Assembly: GCA_049600855.1 (NCBI GenBank)
Contig: JBMYQA010000077.1
Location: 1-22,685 of the forward strand
Origin: JBMYQA01 sp049600855
Lineage (GTDB): Bacteria > Bacteroidota > Bacteroidia > Cytophagales > Flammeovirgaceae
Length of the DNA: 22,685 bases
Direction: 5' to 3'
Positions 15,193-22,685 of the stretch are shown here, in pieces; within the stretch, counting starts at the first letter, position 1, and each line of letters starts with the position of its first letter. A model generated the notes under the pieces. That model did not search any database. It saw only the letters and a list, made by a program, of their open reading frames with translations, and was not told the origin of the DNA. Position numbers and translations under genes: made by a program.

Positions 15193-16326
15193 TTAGAAAT
15201 CCCTGACAATGGCTAAATGTACATTTCCAGAGCTGGTAGGTGATCCATTGGTCGCGCAGGCATTTCCTGCATCACCCGTAAATAAAAAAGTGATTCTACA
15301 AATACCCCCACAAGATTGACTTGTCCAATAGGTTTGAAACGGCAACAAATCCTTTTCTTCCACATCCCAATTTGCACAAAGCCGATTGACATCATCGGTA
15401 TTGACCATGCGCCAATCCGTATATCCATTAAATTGCGTACTTGAGGCAGAAGTGTTGGCAGCATTCCAATTCTGTGCACCTAAGTTGGGATGAGCAATGA
15501 CACTTCCTCTACCATTATTCACATTAAAGTGCATAATAAAACCGCCAGCATAAGTTTTTCCATATAATGAATCGAGTAAATCAGGATTACTGTCATAAAT
15601 CTGCTTTGGCGTTTGACCATCGTCTAGCCTAATTTGTACAGGTCGCTCATCTACATCATTTAAGGCTACCGTAATGTCTCCTTGTTTGGTATCAACCCCA
15701 TTACTCACTTCATAAGTTGCTGTGAGCGACTGCCTCGTTTCATAATCGAATAGCGTATTGCTGGCAACCGTTAATTCACCTGTACTTGCATCAAGTGCAA
15801 ACGCATTGGCGGGATCTTGAGTGATCATGCTAAATGATAGCGTACCAGCATCGGTTGTTGCATCGAGGAAACCAATGCTTAATCCTTCCTGGGGATTTTC
15901 ATCAATAGTAAAATCCTGATTAGGAGCCGTTACTGTTTCAGGCAGATTATTCAGGTTGATCTGGATTATGGCCGATTCCACCGTGGTTTCACTAGTGGCT
16001 GATACTTCAGCACTTAAGGAAGGGTTATTCTCAAAATCAAAACTGGCAGGATTGGCAACACTAACCTCTCCTGTAGTGGCATCAATATCCATAGCGCCAT
16101 TCACACTTTGTGAAACGAAGGAAAAAGTGACCTCACCTCGATCGGTCGTACCCGTTACCATGCCCAATATAGCTGCTAAATCAGGATTTTCATCAATGGT
16201 AACCGTAAAACCATTAACGGTTACTGTAGGCGGCAGCAGTTCAGGATCAGAATCATCATCACAGGCAGAAATGAAAGCTAGACCGATTAATACATTTAAA
16301 AATACAAATACTCTTTTTTTCATCAC
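15193..16326 (-). CDS. Surface lipoprotein with two cadherin-type repeats and a DUF1566-like C-terminal module
   Basis: A 377-residue protein with a lipoprotein signal (MMKKRVFVFLNVLIGLAF, lipobox ISAC, Cys22) followed by DDDSDPE; acidic residues after the Cys are common in surface-exposed Bacteroidota lipoproteins. Residues about 37-130 and 135-228 are two cadherin-like repeats. Each has an IDEN start, a DA(T/S)TGE(L/V) turn and an F(D)(F/Y)E strand, the calcium-ligand positions of cadherins. Residues about 235-377 hold a GYTDWRMVN motif, LCANW and TYWTSQ, as in DUF1566/Lcl-like modules of exported proteins. Several cysteines (in LCANW, SCGGIC and NACATNG) may form disulphides. Its role is probably adhesion or matrix binding, by inference. 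The alternative start two codons in (second Met) is equally possible. It is divergent from the sensor kinase, with a 265-base gap. Confidence 0.8.
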   Translation of the reverse strand: MMKKRVFVFLNVLIGLAFISACDDDSDPELLPPTVTVNGFTVTIDENPDLAAILGMVTGTTDRGEVTFSFVSQSVNGAMDIDATTGEVSVANPASFDFENNPSLSAEVSATSETTVESAIIQINLNNLPETVTAPNQDFTIDENPQEGLSIGFLDATTDAGTLSFSMITQDPANAFALDASTGELTVASNTLFDYETRQSLTATYEVSNGVDTKQGDITVALNDVDERPVQIRLDDGQTPKQIYDSNPDLLDSLYGKTYAGGFIMHFNVNNGRGSVIAHPNLGAQNWNAANTSASSTQFNGYTDWRMVNTDDVNRLCANWDVEEKDLLPFQTYWTSQSCGGICRITFLFTGDAGNACATNGSPTSSGNVHLAIVRDF

Positions 16327-16362
16327 CGATATTGTTTGGGTAAATCAATTGTTTCGATGATT

Positions 16363-16370
16363 CAAAAGTA
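16363..16370 (-). promoter_or_regulatory. Candidate -7 element for the cadherin-repeat lipoprotein
   Basis: The minus strand reads TACTTTTG, an exact TAnnTTTG, 36 bases before the start at 16326. No TTG lies at the usual distance. Confidence 0.4.
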
Positions 16371-16432
16371 AAGTGGTGATGTAATGATAAATGAGTTGAA
16401 TTCTCGAATCAGCAATTTGAGTTTTTGAAAGC

Positions 16433-16440
16433 TACTTTTG
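16433..16440 (+). promoter_or_regulatory. Possible -7 element for the sensor kinase operon
   Basis: TACTTTTG fits TAnnTTTG exactly but lies 151 bases before the ATG at 16592, giving a long leader, and has no good -33 partner. It is the same octamer as the minus-strand element at 16363-16370. Confidence 0.25.
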
Positions 16441-16591
16441 AATTTTTTAATTGATTATAATCAATGCATCGTAGCTATACTTATTTTCAAATACTCAAAA
16501 TGCACTTTTAGAAACTCAGAAGTTCCATACAATAATTATTCAGCATAGAAATCAAAAAAAATAGGCTATTTTACAGAAAATCGTGAAGTCT

Positions 16592-18679
16592 ATGAGATGG
16601 TATGTATTTACTTTATTGATGCTGTTGAGCCAGCAGACAATTGCTTGGCAGGTAGATAGCTTATTACAAGAGTTAACACAGGTGACAGGCAAAAAACAAG
16701 TCGATATCTTAAATGATTTACTTGATGTTTATGCTTGCTCTGATAGTAACGCTTTTGTGAAGTTACAACCACAAATCCACCGAGCTTTAGCGGAAGTTTC
16801 CTATCCAATGGGACAATCGACTTACCTCAGTAATCTTGCTTATTTTAGTTATTGTGCAGGAGATGCTCAAAACACAGCGCTATTTTTTGATAGTGCAGCA
16901 CGAGTAGCGCAGGAAGCTGCATTATGGGAACAGTCGGCAAAAATGCGTGTGAATACGGCTAATGTGTATCAGATGATGGGAAACTATGAGACAGCAATAC
17001 AACATCAAAAACAGGTTATTGCACTTGATCTTGTACTTAAAAATAAAGAAATCATTGGGGGAGCTTATTTAGGAGTTGGGATTGTCTACCATCAACAAGG
17101 AATATTAGATTCTGCATTAACGTATTATTTAGCTGCGGAGAAGATTGCCGAAGCGCTCCCAAATACGACAAAAATATTAATCAGAACGAAATACAACAAG
17201 AGCGCATTTTATTACGATTATCGACCAGAGCAAATCAAAGAGCGTGATTTTACCACCTTGCAAGCGCTCGCCCAAGAAATTAATGATGTCCAAGGTGAAT
17301 TAGATGCACTGGAAGGATTGGGGTATTTTCATTTACTTCATAAGAATCCTGAAGCGGCCATTCCAGCTTTTGAGGAAGGATTGCAACGGAATGAAAGCGT
17401 GAATAATGTTGGAAAAGAAATCTTATACCTCAAAGGGTTGGCAACAGCGCACCAAGAACTAAAGGCATATCGTGTGGCAATTCAATTTGCGCAGAAAGCA
17501 ATACAACAAACCGAAAAAACCCAACTACTGGCTTATTTGCCAGAGTTGTATCAAATCGTAGCCAATTGTTATTTGAATAATCAGGAATACCAAGCAGCCA
17601 TAAGGCATGCTAACCAAGCCATTGAAGCGATGGAACAATTAAATAAAAAGGAGTACTTAGCAGATATGTATCAATTACTAGGGCAAAGTTATGTTGCATT
17701 GAAAAACTATAAGAAGGCTTACGAAGCACAAGAAGCCTACCTGAAACTCAGTCATGAAAAATTGGATGAGGCAAAATCTAAACAGCTCACCGAACTACAA
17801 ACGAAATATGAGACTGAAAAGAAGGAAGCTACGATTAACCAATTGGCTAAGGAAAATGAGATTAAAGCGCTTCAAAGTAAGCAAAATAGAAATTATTTTT
17901 TAGGAGCTTCGCTTATCGCGTTGCTGATTTTGGGGATAGCAGTGATTGCCTATAACCAACTTCAATTACGCAGAAAGGCCGATTTAATTCAAGAGCAACT
18001 TAAAAGTTCTCAAATGAAATTAGGATTGGAAAATCAATTTCGGGAGTCAGAGCTAAAAGCGTTGAAGTCACAAATGAATCCTCATTTTATTTTCAATGCC
18101 TTGAATTCCATCCAAGAATACATCATTTTGAACCAAAAAGAGCAGGCAGCCAATTACCTCGGCAAATTTGCTGATTTGATTCGAAGTTACCTCTACTATT
18201 CGAATAGAGGAAAAATCACCTTAAAAGAAGAATTGAGTGCGCTCAATCTCTATTTAGAGTTGGAAAAATCGAGGTTTGAAGAAGAGTTTGAATTTGAAAT
18301 TACGAAACATTTAGTAAAGGAGGAAGAGGCCATTCAGTTACCCACGATGTTAATTCAGCCTTATGTAGAAAATGCCATCAAACATGGTTTATTGCATAAA
18401 AAAGGGGAAAAGCGACTCAAAATTAATTTAGTCGAAGAAGATAAAACATTGCGATGTGAAATTATTGATAACGGAATTGGACGTGCCAAAGCTCAAGAAA
18501 TCAAGTCGCGGCAGCAGCATTCGCATCAGTCATTTGCCGCTCAAGCTACAAAAAGTCGCCTAGATTTGTTGAACTACGGAATGAACCAGCCCATTGGCGT
18601 AAATTATGTCGATTTAATGCAGGATACTGAGCCTGTAGGCACAAAAGTGATATTAACGATTCCAATTTTTGATAACTAG
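16592..18679 (+). CDS. TPR-containing sensor histidine kinase of the LytS/YehU (His_kinase) type
   Basis: A 695-residue protein if started at ATG 16592; a GTG three codons earlier (16583) would add Met-Lys-Ser and is also plausible. The signal sequence (MRWYVFTLLMLLSQQTIA) sends residues about 20-410 to the periplasm. These form at least six TPR-like helix pairs (such as AIQHQKQVIALD, AIPAFEEGLQR and AIRHANQAIEAMEQL). A coiled coil (about 370-425) leads to one membrane helix (about 432-455). The cytosolic part has the phosphoacceptor His498 in QMNPHFIFNALNSIQ. The ATP-binding N box is PYVENAIKHG (Asn594) and the G box DNGIGR. This is the class that signals to LytTR regulators, and the regulator gene follows 4 bases later. 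The stimulus probably acts on the periplasmic TPR array; its nature is not readable. Confidence 0.9.
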   Translation: MRWYVFTLLMLLSQQTIAWQVDSLLQELTQVTGKKQVDILNDLLDVYACSDSNAFVKLQPQIHRALAEVSYPMGQSTYLSNLAYFSYCAGDAQNTALFFDSAARVAQEAALWEQSAKMRVNTANVYQMMGNYETAIQHQKQVIALDLVLKNKEIIGGAYLGVGIVYHQQGILDSALTYYLAAEKIAEALPNTTKILIRTKYNKSAFYYDYRPEQIKERDFTTLQALAQEINDVQGELDALEGLGYFHLLHKNPEAAIPAFEEGLQRNESVNNVGKEILYLKGLATAHQELKAYRVAIQFAQKAIQQTEKTQLLAYLPELYQIVANCYLNNQEYQAAIRHANQAIEAMEQLNKKEYLADMYQLLGQSYVALKNYKKAYEAQEAYLKLSHEKLDEAKSKQLTELQTKYETEKKEATINQLAKENEIKALQSKQNRNYFLGASLIALLILGIAVIAYNQLQLRRKADLIQEQLKSSQMKLGLENQFRESELKALKSQMNPHFIFNALNSIQEYIILNQKEQAANYLGKFADLIRSYLYYSNRGKITLKEELSALNLYLELEKSRFEEEFEFEITKHLVKEEEAIQLPTMLIQPYVENAIKHGLLHKKGEKRLKINLVEEDKTLRCEIIDNGIGRAKAQEIKSRQQHSHQSFAAQATKSRLDLLNYGMNQPIGVNYVDLMQDTEPVGTKVILTIPIFDN

Positions 18680-18683
18680 GAAG

Positions 18684-19436
18684 ATGAAGGCTTTAATTAT
18701 TGATGATGAGCAAAAGGCTCGAAAATTACTTTCAGTGTTATTGCACGAGCATTGCCCTGAAATTACGGAACTCGAAGTGGCTGCAGATTTGCCTGAAGGG
18801 ATTAAGAAAATTCATCAGTTTCGACCAAATGTCATTTTTTTGGATGTGGAAATGCCCGAATATTCGGGGTTGGAACTGACCAAGTTTATCAATGTCAATG
18901 AGTTTGAATTTGAGATTATTTTCACCACAGCTTATGCACACTATGCTGTTCAGGCATTTGAATTGTCAGCCGTAGATTACCTATTAAAACCGCTCCGACC
19001 CGATAAATTAAAAGAGGCCGTGTCAAGAGTGGCTTCTTCATTTAAGAAAAATCATTTAGCTCAACAACTAGAAGCGCTGAAATCGTGCTTTGAACGAAAT
19101 GAATTCAATAAAATCGGCATTCCGAATAGCGATGGCATCCTGTTTTTGAATATTGATGAAATTATCGTGATAGAAGCAGATGGGCCTTACTCTAAAGTAT
19201 ATTCTAAGAACACTGAAATGATTCTAGTCAGCAAGCCCATGAAATACTTTGTTGACTTACTCATTAGTCGGCAAGTATTTTACAAACCACATAGGTCTTA
19301 CCTCATTAACTTAAAATTTGTCCGTCAGTTTGTTAAAAAAGATGGCGGATACATTTTAATGGATAATGATCAAGTGATCTCGATCTCCAAAGAAAATAGA
19401 GACAGCTTTTTAGCGATTATCAATCGCTTAAATTGA
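18684..19436 (+). CDS. LytTR-family response regulator
   Basis: A 250-residue cytosolic regulator. The ATG at 18684 is chosen: it follows an aggaag Shine-Dalgarno-like stretch, is 4 bases after the kinase stop and starts a standard receiver (MKALIIDDEQKAR). The receiver domain (1 to about 120) has acidic Asp8 and Asp9, the phosphoacceptor Asp54 in VIFLDVEMP, Thr81/Thr82 and Lys102 in the LLKPLRP loop. A linker leads to a LytTR DNA-binding domain (about 140-245) with INEI-like IDEIIVIEADGPYSKVY, KPMKYF, FYKPHRSYLINL and the QVISISKENRD strand. LytTR proteins bind paired short repeats in promoters. The target is probably not in this window, as I saw no such paired repeats upstream of its own operon. 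It is co-transcribed with the kinase gene. Confidence 0.93.
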   Translation: MKALIIDDEQKARKLLSVLLHEHCPEITELEVAADLPEGIKKIHQFRPNVIFLDVEMPEYSGLELTKFINVNEFEFEIIFTTAYAHYAVQAFELSAVDYLLKPLRPDKLKEAVSRVASSFKKNHLAQQLEALKSCFERNEFNKIGIPNSDGILFLNIDEIIVIEADGPYSKVYSKNTEMILVSKPMKYFVDLLISRQVFYKPHRSYLINLKFVRQFVKKDGGYILMDNDQVISISKENRDSFLAIINRLN

Positions 19437-19451
19437 ACTTTTAAACGTGAT

Positions 19452-20813
19452 TTATTCAGATGGAGCATTATTTTCTATAGCACTTAAATAAGTAGCTTTT
19501 GCCTGTTCTAATAATTGAATAAGGCGTTTTCTTCTAGTTACTAAATCATCAATCAATTTATTTTTCTTTCTAAAAATAGAGAAGATTAACCAATGATCTT
19601 GAGTGGCAATTAAGTGATTCCAGTAATGCAGTACAAAAAAGCCACTGATGGGTAAACTCAATCCATAGATCAGTGTAAGCACTCCATTTTGTGTAAAGAG
19701 ATAAATTGCCAGAACTTGAAGGGTATAAAATAAAGGGAAGGTAATGGTGCCAACAGCCATCATAATTGGCGCAATATATTCAACCTCCTTTGTAATGGCA
19801 TTGGCTACTTTGGATGGTAAAATATAGGGAATGTAGTTCCCAATTAGGCCGAGTAGGTATAATGGAAATCCGAGAATGGTATAGATTAAACTAAAAAATG
19901 CATGGCTAGTGAAGTTTTTGTGCGCTTCTCCAGCAATATTTTTGTCTTTGATGCGAAGGCGATCAAGCTGTGCGAAATACTCCGTAATCTCATGATTGAC
20001 TTCATCCACTAATGCAGGCTGTTCCACTTGAAAATAATGAATGGCCTCAATAATGGTCTTGGTAATCTTAAAGTCCCGCTCATGATAAGGTTCTTCAGAT
20101 TGCTCAAACAATTGCCCCTTATAAATCACCTCGATGCGTTGCGCTAATAAATCATCTTCCTGGTTTTTGGTGATAATGATGTGCTGCTCAAGACGTTCTT
20201 GAATGTGGTTGGTCAGAAGTTTAGCTGCGTTAAATTGATCTTCCTCATAAGCTGCTCGAAAATCTTTTACGTGAATCACCTCATCCACATTTACTAATAA
20301 ATCACTTCGAAACCGCCTAGCATCAGAATAATTAAGCCCAATGGTCAGTATCCGTAAATTCAAGTTAAAATCAAATTCATGCTCAGCGCCTAATGCAATG
20401 CGTGCAGTACCCGTTTTTAATTTACGCAGCCTTCGTTCATTCACACTGCTGCCTTCAGGGAAAATGATTAATGTTCCTCCACCTTCTAAAAACTCATAAC
20501 ACTTTTTAAATACGGCTCGATTATCAGGGTTTTTTCCACCAGAATCTTCCTTTCGATAAATTGGAACCATATTAATCAAGTTCAATAATTTCTGTTTGAG
20601 TTTGGTGTTGAAAATAGCCCCATTTGTTAAAAAGTAAACTTGTTGCCTCAAAAAGCTGGCAATCACGATGGGATCCATAAAGGTGTTTGGATGATTAGCC
20701 ACTACAATGAGTGGACCATCCACTAATAAACGCTGATGGTCATTAACACTAAGCTTTTTAAAAAATATGCGCAAAGCAATGCGCACGATGAGTTTTAGAA
20801 ATGCATATAACAT
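19452..20813 (-). CDS. PlsC-type lysophospholipid/glycerol-3-phosphate acyltransferase with C-terminal membrane helices
   Basis: A 453-residue membrane protein. The acyltransferase domain (about 15-210) has the catalytic His41 and Asp47 in NHPNTFMD, spaced H-x5-D as in the Gpt2/Sct1-like subgroup rather than the usual H-x4-D. VPIYRKED (83-90) and FPEGSS (118-123) bind the glycerol phosphate. After a charged helical region the C terminus has about four hydrophobic helices (310-330, 350-375, 378-395, 398-412). It then ends in a basic tail (KLIDDLVTRRKRL). It should acylate glycerol-3-phosphate or lysophosphatidate at the inner membrane. It is transcribed leftwards and converges on the LytTR regulator gene (15-base gap). 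It lies downstream of a permease gene, but two strong inverted repeats separate them, and it has its own -7 candidate (20837-20844). Confidence 0.87.
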   Translation of the reverse strand: MLYAFLKLIVRIALRIFFKKLSVNDHQRLLVDGPLIVVANHPNTFMDPIVIASFLRQQVYFLTNGAIFNTKLKQKLLNLINMVPIYRKEDSGGKNPDNRAVFKKCYEFLEGGGTLIIFPEGSSVNERRLRKLKTGTARIALGAEHEFDFNLNLRILTIGLNYSDARRFRSDLLVNVDEVIHVKDFRAAYEEDQFNAAKLLTNHIQERLEQHIIITKNQEDDLLAQRIEVIYKGQLFEQSEEPYHERDFKITKTIIEAIHYFQVEQPALVDEVNHEITEYFAQLDRLRIKDKNIAGEAHKNFTSHAFFSLIYTILGFPLYLLGLIGNYIPYILPSKVANAITKEVEYIAPIMMAVGTITFPLFYTLQVLAIYLFTQNGVLTLIYGLSLPISGFFVLHYWNHLIATQDHWLIFSIFRKKNKLIDDLVTRRKRLIQLLEQAKATYLSAIENNAPSE

Positions 20814-20836
20814 ATATATCTAATCATTGACTTTAC

Positions 20837-20844
20837 CAAAAATA
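20837..20844 (-). promoter_or_regulatory. Candidate -7 element for the acyltransferase gene
   Basis: The minus strand reads TATTTTTG, an exact TAnnTTTG, 23 bases before the start at 20813. It lies between the gene and the hairpins, so the gene would not need the permease promoter. No -33 TTG is seen. Confidence 0.4.
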
Positions 20845-20870
20845 CAATTCTTTACGAGTAAAAACTAAAT

Positions 20871-20907
20871 CCCCCATCTTTTCACGCTAATGGTAAAAAG
20901 ATGGGGG
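20871..20907 (-). terminator. Perfect 12-base hairpin in the permease-acyltransferase gap
   Basis: cccccatctttt (20871-20882) pairs perfectly with aaaagatggggg (20896-20907) across a 13-base loop. Transcripts of the upstream permease, reading leftward, would run through it and end near the TTTTT stretch after it (bases 20861-20865 are A on the plus strand), so it could act as a terminator. It overlaps no gene. Confidence 0.5.
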
Positions 20908-20923
20908 AAATATGAAGGTTAAA

Positions 20924-21002
20924 TAGTGTTTATCACGAATGGTTTGTTATAGGGAAAAAGAGGTGACATGTTCACCTAATCAACCATTCGTGATAAACAC
21001 TA
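20924..21002. repeat. 79-base element with 21-base perfect inverted ends and TA termini (MITE-like)
   Basis: The left arm 20924-20944 and right arm 20982-21002 are exact reverse complements over 21 bases, starting tagtgtttatcac and ending gtgataaacacta. The 37-base centre holds a second small stem, aggtga (20961-20966) with tcacct (20972-20977). If the outer TA is a target duplication, the inverted ends are 19 bases. Tc1/mariner-like and IS630-type elements make TA duplications. It contains no gene and begins 14 bases after the permease stop. It could equally be a hairpin serving as a transcription end or mRNA stabiliser. Confidence 0.6.
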
Positions 21003-21016
21003 ATGAGAGGGCAAAA

Positions 21017-22267
21017 TCAATTTGTTCGAATCGCTTCCACTGGATCCATGCGCGAAGCAGAAATGGCAGGAATAATACCCGCTAAAATTCCAATAACAGA
21101 AGTGATGGTTAGTCCGAGCATTGTATTGTAAAACGATAGCGATAATTCAAAAGAGCCTAAGGGTATTAAACTCAATAAGGAAACTAAAAATAAGCCTAAT
21201 ACACCGCCAAAAGTGCTTAAGAATACAGCTTCAAGCAGAAATTGCAGTAAAATAAAATAGTTTTTAGCGCCTAATGATTTTTGGATACCAATCAGGTTGG
21301 TACGCTCTTTTACAGATACAAACATGATATTAGCTATCCCAACCCCGCCAATTAAGATGGCAAAACCTCCAATTAAAGCTCCCGCAATATTCAATACCCC
21401 GATGATGCCATCAATTAAGGAAGATAAGAATTCTGGTCGATTTAGCGCGAAAGTATCTTCTTGCTTAGGGCGAATTCCCCGATACCTTCTCATTAATCCC
21501 CGAATTTCGTTTTCCAATTCCACTAACCCTTCATCTTTTTCAAAGCCTTTGACTGCAATTTTAGGCGATAAACCACGTCTTGCCGTGGCAAAGAGCTTGG
21601 CTAAACTTTTATAGGGAATCATCGTGACGTTGTCATTACTAGGCGCATCCAATAAATTATCGCCTTGCTTTTCCAATAATCCAATTACCCTAAATTTAAT
21701 CCCCTTAATTTTAATTTCTTTGTCAAGGGGAGAGGCCGTGCCAAATAAGTCTTTCGCCAATTGATCTCCAATTAAAGCGACATTACGACCTACCTCAGAT
21801 TCAATAGGAGAAAAGTAACGACCTTCCACGACTTTAATATTGGCAACATTATTATGATTGTGGGAAATGCCTAACGAAGTGATGGAACTTACCGTATTAT
21901 TTTTGTATTTAATGGTAAGATCACCCTTCACATCAAATAATGAAATCTCTGAGCTCCAAGTTAAGTTTTCTTCCAAATATTCAAACTCATCTACACTCGC
22001 TTCAGGACGTTGGTAATATTTCCACCAAGGGTAACTATTAGAAAATAACCAAGGCCATTTCTCCACATAAATAACTTTTTCTCCCAAAAAACTGAGGCTT
22101 TTCTTGATACTCGTATCTAATCCATCAACAGCCGTCAATACGGCAATAATCGAAAAAATACCTACTGTTACCCCCAATAGCGATAAAGCAGTCCGAAGTA
22201 AATTCTCTTTTAATGCATGCCAAGCAAATCGGAAACTTTCTTTAATTAAGCGTAATACTAAAAGCAT
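21017..22267 (-). CDS. MacB-like (FtsX domain) ABC transporter permease without a neighbouring ATPase
   Basis: A 416-residue inner-membrane protein with the MacB layout. The N-terminal amphipathic segment LIKESFRFAWHALKENLLRT is followed by helix 1 (about 26-47). A periplasmic MacB_PCD domain (about 50-280) contains TSLGISHNHNNV and VVEGRYFSPIE, the latter typical of MacB. The FtsX domain has helices at about 288-312, 340-366 and 376-402, with GVGIANIMFVSVKERTNLIG and the final SASRMDPVEAIR that mark this family. MacB-type permeases export toxins, peptides or antibiotics, or relay a signal, with an ATPase. No ATPase is next to it: the gene upstream is divergent (pabB-like) and the one downstream is an acyltransferase. 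It must use an ATPase coded elsewhere. It is intact. Confidence 0.88.
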   Translation of the reverse strand: MLLVLRLIKESFRFAWHALKENLLRTALSLLGVTVGIFSIIAVLTAVDGLDTSIKKSLSFLGEKVIYVEKWPWLFSNSYPWWKYYQRPEASVDEFEYLEENLTWSSEISLFDVKGDLTIKYKNNTVSSITSLGISHNHNNVANIKVVEGRYFSPIESEVGRNVALIGDQLAKDLFGTASPLDKEIKIKGIKFRVIGLLEKQGDNLLDAPSNDNVTMIPYKSLAKLFATARRGLSPKIAVKGFEKDEGLVELENEIRGLMRRYRGIRPKQEDTFALNRPEFLSSLIDGIIGVLNIAGALIGGFAILIGGVGIANIMFVSVKERTNLIGIQKSLGAKNYFILLQFLLEAVFLSTFGGVLGLFLVSLLSLIPLGSFELSLSFYNTMLGLTITSVIGILAGIIPAISASRMDPVEAIRTN

Positions 22268-22348
22268 AACTCAAATTTAGAATTGTGGAGAATGTGAAGC
22301 TTATAATGCCTTGATGAAAACAGTATTCCATTATCAAAACACTTTATT

Positions 22349-22356
22349 CAAAGATA
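22349..22356 (-). promoter_or_regulatory. Candidate -7 element for the MacB-like permease
   Basis: The minus strand reads TATCTTTG, an exact TAnnTTTG, 81 bases before the start at 22267. A second exact match (TAAATTTG, minus strand, 22272-22279) lies only 4 bases before the start and is too close for normal use. The rest of 22268-22455 shows only the plus-strand element at 22411-22418. Confidence 0.35.
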
Positions 22357-22410
22357 TGTTAGAGTGACCAAGGAAATAAATGGATTTACATCAAAGGAAA
22401 TAATATGCTT

Positions 22411-22418
22411 TATCTTTG
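22411..22418 (+). promoter_or_regulatory. Candidate -7 element for the pabB-like gene
   Basis: TATCTTTG fits TAnnTTTG exactly, 37 bases before the ATG at 22456. It forms a divergent pair with the same octamer on the minus strand at 22349-22356, with 54 bases between. No -33 TTG is at the usual distance. Confidence 0.45.
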
Positions 22419-22455
22419 ACAAATAAGTAAATAAAGACAGAGAATTGTAACATTA

Positions 22456-22685
22456 ATGATGACCATAGAAAAGGATTTCCAAAACTTTCAAATTTACCGT
22501 TCGGCATTACCAGAAGATTTTAAAAAGAAAATGCTGTACTATGCCGCAAGTCATCAAGCATGCACTTATTTAACCAATAACAATATAGATTATCCTTACG
22601 AGCCTTTTGAAGAACTCTTGGCAATAGGAATTAATAAAGAGATTCCTTTCAAAGTAGATACTTTTCAAGAGCTTCAACAATTTCA
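22456..22685 (+). CDS. pabB: Chorismate-binding enzyme, N-terminal part (aminodeoxychorismate synthase component I-like); 3' end outside window
   Basis: The frame is open from ATG 22456 to the right edge, giving 76 residues of a longer protein. It could start at the second Met (22459). The segment RSALPEDFKKKMLYY, then ACTYLTNNNIDYPYEPFEELLAIG and VDTFQELQQF, resembles the beginning of Bacteroidota PabB proteins. These have an FxxxxSN-like strand followed by YxxFExLLAxG. PabB makes aminodeoxychorismate for folate synthesis. The catalytic chorismate domain is C-terminal and not in the window, so this call rests on the N-terminal pattern only. Anthranilate synthase or isochorismate synthase relatives cannot be excluded. 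Confidence 0.6.
   Translation, partial: MMTIEKDFQNFQIYRSALPEDFKKKMLYYAASHQACTYLTNNNIDYPYEPFEELLAIGINKEIPFKVDTFQELQQF

Noticed and set aside
1..22685. tRNA, rRNA, riboswitch, CRISPR array, integrase or phage genes
   Set aside because: I looked through every intergenic gap and saw no cloverleaf, direct-repeat array or T-box-like structure; no coding region shows recombinase or phage motifs.

Overview
The window looks like a chromosomal segment of an AT-rich member of the Bacteroidota; the sequence does not settle the class. Four things point there. Many genes carry a TAnnTTTG promoter -7 element and show little Shine-Dalgarno sequence. A LytS-type kinase with TPR repeats is paired with a LytTR regulator. 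A nucleotide-transporter-like protein is fused to HEAT repeats and a cNMP-like domain. There are short lipoproteins and a surface protein with cadherin-type repeats. No rRNA, tRNA, CRISPR array, phage gene or transposase gene was found, and no intergenic gap exceeds 300 bases.

Layout, left to right. (1) Bases 1-764 hold the 3' half of purH, followed by three hairpins in a row (784-885). (2) A von Willebrand A protein and a calcineurin-type phosphoesterase follow on the plus strand. The phosphoesterase is cut by one in-frame TAA (2485-2487). (3) On the minus strand come a small lipoprotein and a two-gene ABC system. Its FtsX-type permease carries an 80-residue histidine-rich insert, and its LolD-like ATPase has a well-formed promoter. 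(4) On the plus strand, a probable outer-membrane protein and a Tat-exported amine oxidase lie 4 bases apart. (5) On the minus strand, a pterin synthase (QueD/PTPS family) lies upstream of a PaaE-like flavin/2Fe-2S reductase. (6) On the plus strand are a CYTH triphosphatase and a two-helix membrane protein of unknown role. (7) A threonine aldolase (minus) is divergent from a 1062-residue NTT-HEAT-cNMP fusion (plus).

(8) A cadherin-repeat lipoprotein (minus) is divergent from a TPR sensor kinase and LytTR regulator operon (plus). (9) On the minus strand are a PlsC-type acyltransferase and a MacB-like permease with no ATPase beside it. The gap between them holds two strong inverted repeats; one, with 21-base arms and TA ends, resembles a miniature mobile element. 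(10) At the right edge is the 5' end of a pabB-like, chorismate-using enzyme.

Most of the window is housekeeping or cell-envelope genes in short operons of one to three genes. Convergent gene pairs are often separated by near-perfect palindromes that can act as two-way terminators. The items most worth following are the His-rich ABC permease system, the interrupted phosphatase beside the vWA gene, the nucleotide-transporter fusion, and the inverted repeats at 784-885 and 20871-21002. I did not find convincing evidence for a wholly new multi-gene system.
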